The notes under the pieces: model-generated | The model's input: the letters and a program-made list of their open reading frames with translations, nothing else | What the model was told of the DNA's origin: nothing | Databases searched by the model: none | Shown: positions 57,187 to 64,000 of the stretch, piece after piece | How positions within the stretch are numbered: the first letter of the stretch is position 1 | Layout of the letters: every line of letters starts with the position of its first letter | Position numbers and translations under genes: made by a program | NCBI GenBank assembly: GCA_947488085.1 | Contig: CANKYI010000001.1 | Span: forward strand, 2,427,928-2,491,927 | Reading direction: 5' to 3' | DNA: 64,000 nt | Origin: an uncultured Erythrobacter sp. | Lineage (GTDB): Bacteria > Pseudomonadota > Alphaproteobacteria > Sphingomonadales > Sphingomonadaceae

Positions 57187-58122
57187 CTAGCGGAAATCTT
57201 CGCCCGCATGGTGCATTTGCGCTTTCAGGCCGAGCAGATTGATATTCTGAATTTCAATCCCGGGGTGAGCATTCACCTCAAGCACCAGTGGGCCATCATT
57301 CTCATCCAGGACAATGTCAGCGCCGCTATAGCCGAGGCCCACGGCGGGGCCACATTTGCTGGCCATATAGAGAACCTCGTCCCATTTCGGAATTTCAAAG
57401 CCAACCAACCGCGAACCCGTATCAGGATGATGCGTAATCGGTTTGCCCTTTTGCAAGGCATTCGTGATCCGCCCCGTCTCTAGCGAAACGCCTGCACCAA
57501 TGGCGCCTTGGTGCAAATTTGCTTTGCCATCGGATTGGTTAGTCGGCAGCCGTACCATACCCATCAGCGGTTGATCGTGTAGGCAAATTACGCGCAAGTC
57601 GGGCAGGCCCTCTGGCACGAGATTGGCGAGCCCCGGATCGGCCACAATCAGCGGCTCGATTAGCGCTGCATCTTGTGGCTCGGCGTCGCCAGAAAAGTGG
57701 CCATCAACCACCTTGCGCAGGTGATTAATAACATCTTCTTCCGTCAGCGGTGTTCCAGAACCTTTGTACCAGACATCGCCTTCACGCCGAACGGCCAGCA
57801 AGATGCCATCACCCTGTGACCCGCGAGCAGGCTTGATCGCCCAAGCATCGGGAAACTCCTTTGACGGCTTATACCGCATCAAAGTGCCGTAATCCTCGAT
57901 TACTGCAATTGTTCGGGTGCAGGAAATACCCGCTGCCTCAAGTGCCACTTTCGCCGCAACTTTATCACGCGCACGCTCAATCGCGACGCGCGGATTGTAT
58001 TTGGCAATCAGAGAGTTGCGCAGATTTATGCCCAAGATTTCATCTATCGGATTGGTCGGTACGGGTATCGCCTGGGCATCAACCTTTTTCCCCGTCCATT
58101 TGCGTTTGAGGCTCATAAACAT
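57187..58122 (-). CDS. ATP-grasp ligase, RimK-related alpha-L-glutamate ligase-like
   Basis: A 311-residue ATP-grasp enzyme. IKPARGSQGDGILLAV (about residues 97-112) is the ATP-binding lysine and glycine loop, and GADIVLDENDGPLVLEVNAHPGIEIQN is the metal-binding end, with glutamate and asparagine in LEVNAHPG. The N-terminal RNSLIAKYNPRVAIERARDK matches the RimK-related subgroup that accompanies the 7TM transglutaminase-fused family. Such enzymes form amide bonds with amino acids such as glutamate. The ATG at 58122 has GGAGG nine bases upstream and lies one base after the 7TM gene. The acceptor, perhaps an envelope component, is unknown. Confidence 0.88.
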   Translation of the reverse strand: MFMSLKRKWTGKKVDAQAIPVPTNPIDEILGINLRNSLIAKYNPRVAIERARDKVAAKVALEAAGISCTRTIAVIEDYGTLMRYKPSKEFPDAWAIKPARGSQGDGILLAVRREGDVWYKGSGTPLTEEDVINHLRKVVDGHFSGDAEPQDAALIEPLIVADPGLANLVPEGLPDLRVICLHDQPLMGMVRLPTNQSDGKANLHQGAIGAGVSLETGRITNALQKGKPITHHPDTGSRLVGFEIPKWDEVLYMASKCGPAVGLGYSGADIVLDENDGPLVLEVNAHPGIEIQNINLLGLKAQMHHAGEDFR

Positions 58123-58123
58123 C

Positions 58124-59167
58124 TTACACATCCTCCGGAGACCGGATGATCCACGCATTGTGTTTCATCGGTCGCTTAGATGCACCTGAGCGAGGCGCAA
58201 ACTGCGCCTCGCTATTGGGAAGAGCTTGAGGAACTTGTCTTCGTCCTTTGGGATCAAGGTCTTCTCGAGAGTTGATCACCCACATCCCTTCTAACGGAGG
58301 TGCCTTTTCCCAAGCGGCAATGAATTCCTCATCTGTGTCCGCACGCGTCAGAATTTTCTCTTCACCTTCGCGCGCGATGCGCCTTCGTTCCAGCCAGATC
58401 GGGGCAAATCGGCCAATCTCAGACAGTCGCAACCCACGGTATCGACCCAATATGCCAATCGCGACTGCCATACAGGCCGGCATCAAGAGCGGTGACGCCT
58501 CGATCAGCAACAAAGCAAAGTGCGAGACCATCACAAACTGAATAACAATGGCGAGGAAGAAGGTGTTGAACGCGGTTTTTGCCGCAACCCAAGGCCCGTC
58601 TTTCTCCCACAAACGGCCCCAACGCTCCACCACCAGTGCCACAACAACCACTGGGAATGCATCAACCTGCAACTCGCGCCCCAAAAATGTCTGAAGCGCG
58701 GCAAGCACAAGCACGACCACGGAAATCAGAACACCCAAAAACCCGACCCGCGTCATACGCAGTTTGAGCAGCAGCGGCGCTGCAAGCATGCCAACAAGAA
58801 TCGCTGACGACAGAACAATCGGGCCCATAATCGGACCAACCTGAAGGAACGCCAACGTGATCAGCATTGGCGTGAACAGACCAAACGCGCTCACCCCCAC
58901 AAAGCTGCGCGCAAGCACCACCAGGAACGCGCCCAGCGGCAGAACCATCATCAGATTGGACGGTTTCAGGCCCCAAATGGCCTGCGACGTCGCCATATCG
59001 CCAAAGGCATCCGGCGCTGCGAAGAAGTATTCGGTGTTAAGGAGACCGAGCAGCACCAAAAGGCCGAGCCCGAGGGCAACGGCAACGCCTATGTAAAAGG
59101 GCCGCCTTACTTGCGGCGTGGCGCGCTCACGCGCGCGCTGAAAGCGGGCGATCAGCTCAGAAAACAT
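58124..59167 (-). CDS. 7TM membrane protein of the transglutaminase-fused family, without the transglutaminase domain
   Basis: A protein of about 347 residues with seven predicted helices from residue 25 to about 250. The conserved LKPSNLMMVLPLGAFLVVLARSFVGVSAFGLFTPMLITLAFLQ and RFAPIWLERR match the 7TM domain that is normally fused to an inactive transglutaminase and encoded next to a RimK-like ligase. Here only the 7TM part and a cytoplasmic tail (residues 260-347) are present. The ATG at 59167 overlaps the stop of the outer-membrane protein gene. It would provide the membrane step for a product of the ATP-grasp ligase. Confidence 0.85.
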   Translation of the reverse strand: MFSELIARFQRARERATPQVRRPFYIGVAVALGLGLLVLLGLLNTEYFFAAPDAFGDMATSQAIWGLKPSNLMMVLPLGAFLVVLARSFVGVSAFGLFTPMLITLAFLQVGPIMGPIVLSSAILVGMLAAPLLLKLRMTRVGFLGVLISVVVLVLAALQTFLGRELQVDAFPVVVVALVVERWGRLWEKDGPWVAAKTAFNTFFLAIVIQFVMVSHFALLLIEASPLLMPACMAVAIGILGRYRGLRLSEIGRFAPIWLERRRIAREGEEKILTRADTDEEFIAAWEKAPPLEGMWVINSREDLDPKGRRQVPQALPNSEAQFAPRSGASKRPMKHNAWIIRSPEDV

Positions 59168-60089
59168 ACCCAACCGCCACGGTCAGACGGTAACCTTCAC
59201 GTTCTCGCGAAGGCAGGTTGCTGTCTGAAAATATATACTTAGCCTGCGCTTCGACCCGCCAATTGTCGGGCCAATACATCACCTTCACTTCAGGTGCGAT
59301 CAGAGTGTCTTCGCGCCGAGCACCTTCTGCATTGAGCCGTCCATCAAACTCTGTTCGGATCACCTCTATCGCAGGGCGAACGCGCAAATCGGGCGTGATG
59401 GGATGAGTATAGGATGCTTTGGCAGATTGCCGCTCAAACCCGCGAGCCGGATCATCAGACGTGATGGATTCTGCCCGCAGATCAAATGTGATGTAGTTAT
59501 AACGTCCCAGCCGGTGGCGATATTGCGCATCCACACGCGGCCCTGACCCCTCGGTCTGCGGCGCGGCGCCATTGTCATATTCACGCTCTCGCCATGTTCC
59601 GCGCAGACGAAAACGGTGCGCACGCTCTGGTTCATATTCAATGCGAGCTGACGCATGCAATTCATCTGTATTGGCCGATTCCACCGTTATCAGGTCGTCG
59701 GTGTAACGACCGCGCAATTGAACCGTGAAATCGGGTCCAAAGTCTTGCTCAGCCGCAACAGTCAGTCGGTCACGGTTATAGTCGTTGCGATCCTCGTCCA
59801 GCCGAATAACTTCCAGCCGGTCCGCTTCAACACGAAACCGGGTGTCTTTATCGCCCAACTCAGCACTGATCTGACCGCGAAAGACGATCCCGTCACCATT
59901 GAGGACGAAATCACCATCACGCGCTGTGGTTTCTGCGCTGATTGCGCCAATTTCGATGCGAGCCTCAGGGTCGAATGCCCAGCCATCGTCCTGAGCCAGA
60001 GCGGGCGCTGTCACAACAGACGCGGCCCACACGCATAAGATAGCGGCGACCGCACGGATCGATCGATTAAGGTGGATTCCCTGTTTCAC
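59157..60089 (-). CDS. Outer-membrane beta-barrel protein of the ATP-grasp operon
   Basis: A 310-residue protein with a signal peptide ending near TAPALAQ and a mature part made of alternating amphipathic strands (for example RFRVEADRLEVIRL, FTVQLRGRYTDDLITV and YNYITFDLRAESI). It ends VAVGYVF, with the C-terminal aromatic residue of a barrel recognised by the Bam machinery. I do not recognise a named family. The start is GTG with only a weak ribosome site, and the stop overlaps the 7TM gene. It heads the three-gene operon and would place one component at the outer membrane. Confidence 0.75.
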   Translation of the reverse strand: MKQGIHLNRSIRAVAAILCVWAASVVTAPALAQDDGWAFDPEARIEIGAISAETTARDGDFVLNGDGIVFRGQISAELGDKDTRFRVEADRLEVIRLDEDRNDYNRDRLTVAAEQDFGPDFTVQLRGRYTDDLITVESANTDELHASARIEYEPERAHRFRLRGTWREREYDNGAAPQTEGSGPRVDAQYRHRLGRYNYITFDLRAESITSDDPARGFERQSAKASYTHPITPDLRVRPAIEVIRTEFDGRLNAEGARREDTLIAPEVKVMYWPDNWRVEAQAKYIFSDSNLPSREREGYRLTVAVGYVF

Positions 60090-60113
60090 CCCATGGTTAA
60101 TACTTAGGGGTGG

Positions 60114-60128
60114 TTTACAACTTGTAAA
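60114..60128. promoter_or_regulatory. Perfect palindrome TTTACAACTTGTAAA before the outer-membrane protein gene
   Basis: Seven-base arms flank a single central C. The site lies 25 to 39 bases upstream of the start at 60089, where a repressor would block transcription. The same TTACA-N3-TGTAA core lies at 18608-18620. Confidence 0.5.
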
Positions 60129-60133
60129 TCATA

Positions 60134-60179
60134 CCCCTCAACCTTCTGGTTCGAAAACCAAAAGGATTGAGGGGCTTTT
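60134..60179. terminator. Long stem-loop terminator
   Basis: CCCCTCAA...CTGGTT pairs with AACCA...TTGAGGGG through an 18-base stem with one bulge and one mismatch, and a short loop (CGAA). CTTTTC follows on the plus strand. It lies between the end of the M3 peptidase gene and the palindrome of the next operon. As both flanking genes are on the minus strand it most likely ends the peptidase transcript, although the T tract is on the plus side. Confidence 0.65.
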
Positions 60180-60193
60180 CAGCCGCTTAGAGC

Positions 60194-62410
60194 TTACTCA
60201 CTGTCTGTAAGGCCGCGGGCCTCCAACATGGGCTGCACATTGGGTTGGCGACCGGCAAAGTTTTCGAACATTTGGAAATAGTCCATCGTCCCACCCCGGC
60301 TCAGCACGGTCTGGCGATAATGTTCACCATTGGCACGCGTTAGACCGCCATTTTCGCGGAACCATTTGCGACTGTCACGGTCCAGCATCTCAGTCCACAA
60401 ATAGCTGTAATAGCCTGCGGAATACCCAGCAGGCGACGAGAAGATGTGGTTGAAATAAGTGCTACGATAGCGCGGCGGAACCAAGTCGATCTCAAGCCCC
60501 AGATCCGTCAGCGAACTGCGTTCAAAAGCATCGACCGCATCGGGATTGCCAACAAGGGCCTGCGCCTCTTCCGGAGTCAGTGCGTGCCATTTCATGTCTA
60601 GCAATGCCGCCTCGACCACTTCGCCAAAGTCATAACCTTGATTGAATTTCGACGCTGCCTCGATCCGATCAATCATTTCCGCCGGGATGGTTTCACCGGT
60701 TTCATAATGCTTGGCATAGTTTGACAGGATGGAGGGCCATGTCGCCCACATCTCATGCACTTGGCTTGGGTATTCGACGAAATCGCGTGCCGTGGCGGTT
60801 CCCGACAGGCTCTCATAACGCTGATCGGCGAACAAGCCGTGCACTGCGTGGCCGAATTCGTGAAACGCGGTGTTGACCCAGTCAAAGCTGACGAGCTGCA
60901 CTTCGCCTTCGGCGGCTTTGGGGATGTTGAGCACGTTGTAGATGACCGGCTTGTTGCCCGTCATATCGCTTTGATCGACAAAGTTACCCATCCATGCACC
61001 GCCGCGTTTAGAAGGACGCTGGAACGGGTCGAAGTAGAACAGGCCAAGCTCGGACCCATCCTCCTCAAACACGGTGTAGACCCACACATCAGGATGGTAG
61101 ACGGGAATGTCGCTGCGGCGTTCAAAGCTGAGGCCGTACAGTTCTTTGGCCATCTCAAAGATGCCGTCTTCGAGGACGCGCTCAAGCTGGAAATATTCCA
61201 TCACTGCATCTTCATCGAGGTCAAATTGCTCGGCCTTGATGCGGTTGGCATAGCGATACCAATCCCATGGTTGCACAGTGAAATCGCCGCCATCAGCTCG
61301 GATCGCGGCGTTCAGCATTTCTGCCTCGCGCCGCTGTGTTGCGGCGAGTGCCGGGACCATTTGCTCCATGAAATCAAGCGCGGTTTTGGGCTGTTTCGCC
61401 ATGCGATCATACATGGTGTAGCTCGCCCAATCCGCTTCGCCGAACAGAGCAGCTTTCTGAGCGCGCAACAAGGCAATCCGAGCAATCAGATCGCGCGTAT
61501 CGACCGCATTGGTGCCATCGGCGCGGTCATGGCTCAGCTTGAACAGCCGTTCGCGCGTCGTCCGGTTTTCCAGCGTCGGGAGCAAAGGCTGTTGCGTGGT
61601 GTTTTGCAGAGCAATCGCAAACTTGCCTGGCTGACCTTTTTCAGCCGCAAAAGCCGCCGCAGCATCAATATCCGCATCAGACAGCCCAGCCAATTCGGCG
61701 CGAGTGTCCACGATCAACGGCTGATCCGCCATCGCATCGCGCGCAAGCTGACCAAATTCGGTCGTGAGCGTCGACAGCTGAGTGTTGATCGCTTTGACCT
61801 GCTCGCGCTCGCTCTCTGTCAACAGCGCACCAGCGTGAACCATGCTGTCATAAGTGGTCTCAAGCAAGCGAGCATCCTCAACCGTCATCGCCATTGCAGC
61901 GCGGTTGTCATAGACCGCCTTCACCCTCGCAAACAGCGCGGGGTTGAGCGTGATGCTGTCGCCATGTGCAGATAGGCGCGGGCTGATTTCGGTGTTGATC
62001 GCGTCGAGCCCATCAGTCGTGTTGGTGCCAGTGACTTGGAAAAACGTCCGTGCGACCCGGCCCAGCATCGCGCCCGATTGTTCCAGCGCGACGATCGTGT
62101 TCGAAAAGCTTGGTGCGGCAGGATTGTCGATGATCGCCTGCACTTCGGCAGTTTGAATCGCCATGCCCTGTTCAAAGGCGGGCACATAGTCGGCTTCGGA
62201 TATCTGAGTGAAGTCAGGAGCATGGAACGGCAGCGCGCTTTCGCTGGCGAAATAGCCCGTCCCCTGAGGAATTTCAGGCGCATAATCCTGCGCCGCCTGA
62301 GCGTCTGCGATCGGATCCATATCGGCCCCTTGATTGTATGTCGCGCACCCAGTGAGCAGCGCGGCAGCGGAAACGGTTGAAAGGATAGGGGTCAGTTTTG
62401 AGGGGGTCAT
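60194..62410 (-). CDS. M3 family metallopeptidase lipoprotein (Dcp-like)
   Basis: A protein of about 738 residues in the thimet oligopeptidase/dipeptidyl carboxypeptidase family. The zinc motif is HEFGHAVHGLFADQRY, with the third ligand in the following helix (EYPSQVHEMWATWP). The N-terminal signal ends at a lipobox LTGC, so it is lipid-anchored and probably periplasmic, unlike cytosolic family members. The ATG at 62410 begins the signal peptide; longer starts lack one. It degrades short peptides. The gene stands alone, followed by a strong stem-loop. Confidence 0.95.
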   Translation of the reverse strand: MTPSKLTPILSTVSAAALLTGCATYNQGADMDPIADAQAAQDYAPEIPQGTGYFASESALPFHAPDFTQISEADYVPAFEQGMAIQTAEVQAIIDNPAAPSFSNTIVALEQSGAMLGRVARTFFQVTGTNTTDGLDAINTEISPRLSAHGDSITLNPALFARVKAVYDNRAAMAMTVEDARLLETTYDSMVHAGALLTESEREQVKAINTQLSTLTTEFGQLARDAMADQPLIVDTRAELAGLSDADIDAAAAFAAEKGQPGKFAIALQNTTQQPLLPTLENRTTRERLFKLSHDRADGTNAVDTRDLIARIALLRAQKAALFGEADWASYTMYDRMAKQPKTALDFMEQMVPALAATQRREAEMLNAAIRADGGDFTVQPWDWYRYANRIKAEQFDLDEDAVMEYFQLERVLEDGIFEMAKELYGLSFERRSDIPVYHPDVWVYTVFEEDGSELGLFYFDPFQRPSKRGGAWMGNFVDQSDMTGNKPVIYNVLNIPKAAEGEVQLVSFDWVNTAFHEFGHAVHGLFADQRYESLSGTATARDFVEYPSQVHEMWATWPSILSNYAKHYETGETIPAEMIDRIEAASKFNQGYDFGEVVEAALLDMKWHALTPEEAQALVGNPDAVDAFERSSLTDLGLEIDLVPPRYRSTYFNHIFSSPAGYSAGYYSYLWTEMLDRDSRKWFRENGGLTRANGEHYRQTVLSRGGTMDYFQMFENFAGRQPNVQPMLEARGLTDSE

Positions 62411-62859
62411 ACAATGTCTTTCATGATCGAGCAGGGCATGTGTCGCACCAAGCAAGGCTCCGCCGAGGAGTTGCGACTATCTATGCGCAGGCTTGAACAT
62501 GGGATTAGCGTTAATTTCAAGCCCGATTGGGGATGCTGATTATGATATTGCCGCCATTCGCGAAGCGTTTGTCGGGGTTTTGAGTTTCCCGCTGTAAAAT
62601 CAAAATCATCCTTGGGAACCTACCAGAAAATGGTCGGTCGCGCGCTATGGCCTTTCACAAGAAAGGCGATCTAATGTCAAAATGATCTCGGCTTGTTCAA
62701 CAAATCAACAACAATGACGGTCACTCAATAGATGTTATTGGATCGAACAAATTTGTAATCTCACTTTTTTTATTTTTTTCGTCTGTTAGAGTTACCACGA
62801 TCAAAGATGCGTATCGTATTGGGATCATTCTGCCGAAGGCAAGTTCGCCGGAGCTTTAG
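62411..62859. other. AT-rich intergenic region upstream of alkB
   Basis: These 449 bases hold no convincing gene. A 32-codon frame at 62499-62597 is the longest of interest. Several short palindromes are present: TTGTT-C-AACAA at 62693-62703, TGAC-G-GTCA at 62715-62723 and ACAAATTTGT at 62747-62756. A run of T with one A lies around 62765-62780. The stretch is more AT-rich than the rest of the window and probably contains the alkB promoter and regulator sites. Confidence 0.6.
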
Positions 62860-64000
62860 ATGACTGCAATGCAACGAGAGTTTAGCGGTAATGCGCTATC
62901 ATATACTCTGCGTTCGATCACACTGTTGATCAACGCCGGAGTTCCACTTCTCGCGCTATTTATCATCCTAAATGGTGCAAGCTGGTGGTCGGTCTTTATG
63001 GTTCCGGTTTTCTTTCTGGCGATAATACCTTTGGTCGATCTCCTCGTCGGTGAGCGTTGCTATGAAACCGGTGGTCAAGAGGAGAATCTCGTCTTTGATT
63101 TGTTCTTGTACGCTCAGATGCCCTTTCACCTCCTCATATTCGTAGGAGCAATTTACGCTGCAGTGACCGTTGACCTTCCTCTATGGGCGCGGGTTCTCGC
63201 GGTGATGGGATTTGGTCTAGTCAATGGGCAATGCACTCTGATTGGGCATGAATTCGCCCACAAGACCGGCAAGTTGAAACGTATCTCCGCTCAAGTCTCG
63301 CTAGCAATCGTCGGGATGGGGCATTTCATGGTCGAGCATGTGAAGGGGCACCATGTCTTCGTGGCAACTCCCGAGGATTGCGCGTCTGCACGCTTGGGCG
63401 AGAGTATTTATGCATTCGCTTTGAGGGACATGAAAGGGGAAGTCTGGGGAGGTAACACTCGCGAAGCAGAGCGGCTGCGGAAGCAGGGAGCCAATGCTCT
63501 TTCGTTACGAAACAGGATACTTCAGAGCTATGCACTCACTGCGGTCATAGCGGCTGCGCTGATTTTCGTGCTTGGTTGGGCTGCACTGCCTTGGATCGTG
63601 CTCCATCACGTGTCGGCTTCGTTTACCCTGACGCTTTTCACCTACATTGAGCATTACGGGTTGCTCCGAGCGCGAATGCCCAATGGTCGCTACGAACCGG
63701 TTCAGCGGATTCACACTTGGAATACCGATGCGATGGTATCCAATATGCTGTTGCTCAACGTCCAGCGCCACTCTGATCACCATGCCAAGCCAATGAAGCC
63801 GTATCAGTCATTGCGCGACGAAGATAACGGACCGCGCTTGCCAACCGGCTATTTCGGAATGATTGTACTTGCGCTTCTCCCACCGCTCTGGAGATATGTC
63901 ATGGATGCTCGGACAGTCGAGGCTGTTGAAGGCAATACGAAGCGCCTTCATCTTGTCGGAGCTCCGAACCGCCGAATCTCACGTCTGATTTCAGAAGCTG
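62860..64000 (+). CDS. alkB: Alkane 1-monooxygenase, AlkB type (right edge, partial)
   Basis: 380 codons are visible and the frame is still open at the window edge. All di-iron histidine boxes are present: GHEFAHK (H130, H134), EHVKGHH (H160, H164, H165) and QRHSDHH (H304, H307, H308). The family motif TYIEHYGL is at 261-268. Six helices are predicted in the usual pattern. The enzyme hydroxylates medium-chain n-alkanes at the terminal carbon with electrons from rubredoxin. TPEDCASAR replaces the common TPEDPASAR. The gene uses codons such as ATA, AGG, AGA and CTA more than its neighbours, which suggests a different origin. No rubredoxin or regulator is within the window. Confidence 0.96.
   Translation, partial: MTAMQREFSGNALSYTLRSITLLINAGVPLLALFIILNGASWWSVFMVPVFFLAIIPLVDLLVGERCYETGGQEENLVFDLFLYAQMPFHLLIFVGAIYAAVTVDLPLWARVLAVMGFGLVNGQCTLIGHEFAHKTGKLKRISAQVSLAIVGMGHFMVEHVKGHHVFVATPEDCASARLGESIYAFALRDMKGEVWGGNTREAERLRKQGANALSLRNRILQSYALTAVIAAALIFVLGWAALPWIVLHHVSASFTLTLFTYIEHYGLLRARMPNGRYEPVQRIHTWNTDAMVSNMLLLNVQRHSDHHAKPMKPYQSLRDEDNGPRLPTGYFGMIVLALLPPLWRYVMDARTVEAVEGNTKRLHLVGAPNRRISRLISEA

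Noticed and set aside
60755..61975. 406-residue plus-strand open frame inside the M3 peptidase gene
   Set aside because: It lies wholly antisense to a protein with clear zinc motifs and shows no recognisable domain; long antisense frames are common in GC-rich codon-biased genes.
62499..62597. 32-codon open frame with ATG upstream of alkB
   Set aside because: The peptide has no recognised family or clear ribosome site. Its DADYDIAAIREAF segment resembles an acetyltransferase start, so it could be a fragment, but there is too little to annotate.

Overview
The window reads as a chromosomal segment of an alphaproteobacterium, most likely Sphingomonadales and probably the Erythrobacteraceae. The evidence is the large (about 1560-residue) NAD-glutamate dehydrogenase, a CYP153-type alkane P450 plus an AlkB-type alkane hydroxylase, an alphaproteobacterial GntR/IhfB/Dxs/Zur complement and dense GC-rich coding with many ATGA and TGATG start-stop overlaps. 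Taxonomy is inferred from gene content, not from a marker gene. I see no rRNA, CRISPR array, insertion sequence or prophage. One tRNA, Leu(UAA), is present.

Layout. 1-5.5 kb: the tail of a luciferase-like flavin oxidoreductase and NAD-glutamate dehydrogenase. 5.6-12.3 kb: ferredoxin reductase, queG, a two-gene ABC-2 exporter, the CYP153 P450 and a Tat-exported lipoprotein MsrB. 12.2-17 kb: a minus-strand lipid-linked sugar group (FAD oxidoreductase, GtrA, GT-C-like membrane protein) and a double-PilZ protein. 17-29 kb: a surface glycan locus with a GT-B-like glycosyltransferase, a Wzx-type flippase and pseB-pseC-pseF-pseG-methyltransferase-FAD protein-wbqC-pseI, followed by a convergent membrane protein. 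This makes and exports a CMP-activated pseudaminic acid-type sugar, but no PseH acetyltransferase is visible.

29-38.7 kb: tRNA-Leu, a CPA2 antiporter, ihfB, a YtrA-type GntR regulator, and a peptide or dipeptide use group (POT transporter, two amidohydrolases of which the second lacks the HxH metal motif, FKBP isomerase), then NnrU and an alpha/beta hydrolase. 38.9-48.7 kb: mlaA, dxs, zur, periplasmic msrA with a small membrane protein, an rpe-heparinase-purH operon and a DUF2141 protein. 48.7-52.1 kb: a lipid pair (a nucleotidyltransferase resembling Tam41 and a diacylglycerol kinase) and an M20 amidohydrolase.

52.2-57 kb: a signalling module of LysM-FecR protein, CHASE2 histidine kinase, OmpR-type regulator and lipoprotein. 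57.2-60.1 kb: a three-gene envelope operon (outer-membrane barrel, 7TM protein of the transglutaminase-fused family but without that domain, ATP-grasp ligase), preceded by a perfect 15-bp palindrome. 60.2-64 kb: an M3 metallopeptidase lipoprotein and, running off the right edge, alkB. The least conventional parts are the three-gene ATP-grasp operon, the LysM-FecR/CHASE2 module, the PseH-less pseudaminic locus and a TTACA-N3-TGTAA motif shared by the upstream regions of two envelope loci.
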